A stretch of 15,142 nucleotides of DNA, taken from Bacilli bacterium (GTDB lineage: Bacteria > Bacillota_I > Bacilli_A > RF39 > UBA660). The number at the start of each line of letters is the position of its first letter. The stretch's first letter is position 1. The position numbers were made by a program, and so were the translations under genes. The stretch spans positions 1 through 15,142 of the forward strand of contig JAIKYM010000125.1 of assembly GCA_024683115.1 (NCBI GenBank), in the 5' to 3' direction. Below are positions 14,000 through 15,142 of this stretch, one piece after another. A model generated the notes under the pieces. It saw only the letters and a program-made list of their open reading frames with translations, made no database searches and was not told the DNA's origin.

Positions 14000-14217
14000 A
14001 GAAATGTGATGAAGAGGACTTATTAAGTTATATATAAGTTATTTAAAGAGAATGGAAATAACCTGCTGAGAGTTTCCTAAATAATGTATATAATGAATTT
14101 CAACCTTGGAGCATTGTTCCGCATATCTGCGTTATGGATTAAAGATGATTATAAAGATCATGAAGAAGGATGGTACCACGAGTAATTTCGTTCCTTCGTC
14201 ATGGTCTTTTATTTTTT
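14000..14217 (+). promoter_or_regulatory. T-box leader, phenylalanine specific
   Basis: This senses uncharged tRNA-Phe and lets transcription run into pheS. Stem I is visible: 14028-14034 pairs with 14087-14093, and 14038-14045 with 14078-14085. The apical part has the family-like GCTGAGAG near 14065-14072. The specifier is TTC (14099-14101) or the overlapping TTT, both Phe codons. A small hairpin, CGCA-TATC-TGCG, is near 14120-14131. The T-box proper, AAGGATGGTACCACGAG, is at 14166-14182; its TGGT (14171-14174) matches the ACCA tRNA end. Antiterminator arms are GAAGGA (14165-14170) with TCCTTC (14192-14197), and ACGA (14178-14181) with TCGT (14188-14191). The seven-base bulge is canonical. 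Confidence 0.93.
14155..14217 (+). terminator. T-box terminator, unusual layout
   Basis: AGATCATGA (14155-14163) pairs over nine positions with TCATGGTCT (14199-14207). After one mismatch (A14164/G14198) the helix continues with GAAGGA/TCCTTC. A T-rich run follows (14207-14217). A hairpin placed wholly 3' of the antiterminator, as in most T-boxes, is not seen. Confidence 0.65.
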
Positions 14218-14233
14218 AGAAAGAAGGGTTCTT

Positions 14234-15142
14234 ATGAAAGAAAAAGTAGAAAGTATACTAGCTGAATTAAAGAAAGATATTGAATCTGTTAAAACACCAC
14301 AAGACATAGTAGATATCAAGGCTAAGTATATAGGAAAATCAGGTTCAATAAATGAACTAATGAAAAACATGAAAGATTTAACACCAGATGAAAGAAAAGA
14401 AGTAGGTCAAGTTGTTAATGTTGCTAAGACAGAAGCTACTGAAATAATAACTAAAAAGGAAGAAGATATTAACAATCAAATCCTTAATGAAAAGTTAGCT
14501 AAAGAAGCTGTAGATATTACATTACCTGCAACTGAAATACCATCAGGTGCTCCATCAATCTTAGAGAAGGTTATTGAAGACTTTGAAGATGTATTTATGT
14601 CTATGGGATATGATGTTGTAGATGGGCCAGAACTAGAAGAAGATAGATATAACTTTGAGTTATTAGGATTACCTAAAGGACATCCAGCAAGAGATGCTCA
14701 AGATACATTCTATGTTAAAGGTGATGAATTATTATTAAGATCTCATACATCTCCAGTTCAAGCTAGAGTTATGACTTCTAAAAATGGTGAAGAACCAGTT
14801 AGAATTATTTGCCCTGGTAAAGCATATAGAAGAGATGATGATGATGCTACTCATTCACATCAATTTACTCAAATTGAAGGTTTAATTGTTGATAAAGATA
14901 TTAAGTTATCAGATCTTAAAGGAACTGTTACAGTTATTTGTAAGAGATTATTTGGTGAAGATACAGTAACTAGATTTAGACCTTCATATTATCAATTTAC
15001 TGAACCATCAGTAGAAATGGATATTTCATGTTTTAATTGTAAGGGTAAAGGATGTAATATCTGTAAGAATACAGGATGGATTACTATAGGTGGTGCTGGT
15101 GTAGTTCATTATGATGTATTAAAAGGATGTGGATATGATCCA
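14234..15142 (+). CDS. pheS: Phenylalanyl-tRNA synthetase alpha subunit (5' part)
   Basis: The first 303 codons; the window ends on a codon boundary, and about 40 residues are expected to be missing. It is the catalytic class II subunit that charges tRNA-Phe together with PheT, which presumably lies just beyond. The N-terminal coiled coil is at about 1-90. Motif 2 and its surroundings are clear: RSHTSPVQARVM (169-180), then RDDDDATHSHQFTQIEGL (200-217). FTEPSVEMD is at 255-263. A four-Cys cluster C266-x2-C269-x4-C274-x2-C277 is of the zinc-knuckle type seen in many Firmicutes PheS. The start ATG follows AAGAAGGG (14221-14228). Expression is governed by the T-box leader upstream. Confidence 0.96.
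   Translation, partial: MKEKVESILAELKKDIESVKTPQDIVDIKAKYIGKSGSINELMKNMKDLTPDERKEVGQVVNVAKTEATEIITKKEEDINNQILNEKLAKEAVDITLPATEIPSGAPSILEKVIEDFEDVFMSMGYDVVDGPELEEDRYNFELLGLPKGHPARDAQDTFYVKGDELLLRSHTSPVQARVMTSKNGEEPVRIICPGKAYRRDDDDATHSHQFTQIEGLIVDKDIKLSDLKGTVTVICKRLFGEDTVTRFRPSYYQFTEPSVEMDISCFNCKGKGCNICKNTGWITIGGAGVVHYDVLKGCGYDP

Overview
The window is AT-rich DNA (roughly 30% GC by eye) from a low-GC Gram-positive relative. Four things point to Firmicutes/Bacilli, possibly a wall-reduced or Mollicutes-like gut lineage: an rRNA operon end with a very short 5S rRNA (about 104 nt), the Bacillus-type order tsaE-tsaB-rimI-tsaD, a T-box leader on pheS, and heavy use of AGA and TTA codons. The genetic code looks standard (code 11). 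Every Trp I checked is TGG, and one gene ends on TGA inside an ATGA overlap. I infer an uncultured Bacilli/Mycoplasmatota-type bacterium; the exact taxon cannot be read from this window.

Layout. 1-654: 3' end of 23S rRNA and a 5S rRNA that may have its own promoter. 701-1036: a small DUF2752-type membrane protein. 1110-3963: the tRNA t6A37 cluster tsaE, tsaB, rimI, tsaD, split by an unrecognised 76-aa gene that carries its own promoter and terminator. 4044-6341: phosphoketolase. 6367-7934, minus strand: a translationally coupled pair, a small DUF1292-like protein and a single-pass membrane protein with a lysozyme/SLT-like outer domain. 8023-9840: glutamine-dependent asparagine synthetase, divergent from that pair. 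9931-10920: a PlsC-like acyltransferase. 10969-12792: an orphan hybrid histidine kinase. 12894-13964: an unrecognised coiled-coil protein. 13965-15142: promoter, Phe T-box leader and the 5' part of pheS, cut by the window end.

How it works together. Most genes are short transcription units of their own. Nearly every stop codon lies in or next to an intrinsic terminator, and nearly every promoter is an extended -10 (TGnTATAAT) only 16-25 nt before the start codon. Predicted 5' UTRs are therefore about 10 or about 17 nt. The ribosome sites mostly match the 3' half of the SD consensus (GGTGAT, or GTGGT with one wobble pair) rather than AAGGAG. AAGGAG/GAGG-type sites occur at the internal operon genes rimI and tsaD, the 76-aa gene and, in part, pheS. 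No mobile element, CRISPR array or phage gene is visible.

The most unusual signals are: (1) the pheS T-box, whose apparent terminator base re-uses a Stem III-like arm instead of the antiterminator arm; (2) the merged promoter-RBS modules in two spacing classes; (3) the coupled minus-strand membrane pair; and (4) two unrecognised genes (76 aa and 356 aa). No clearly new defence or metabolic system is present.
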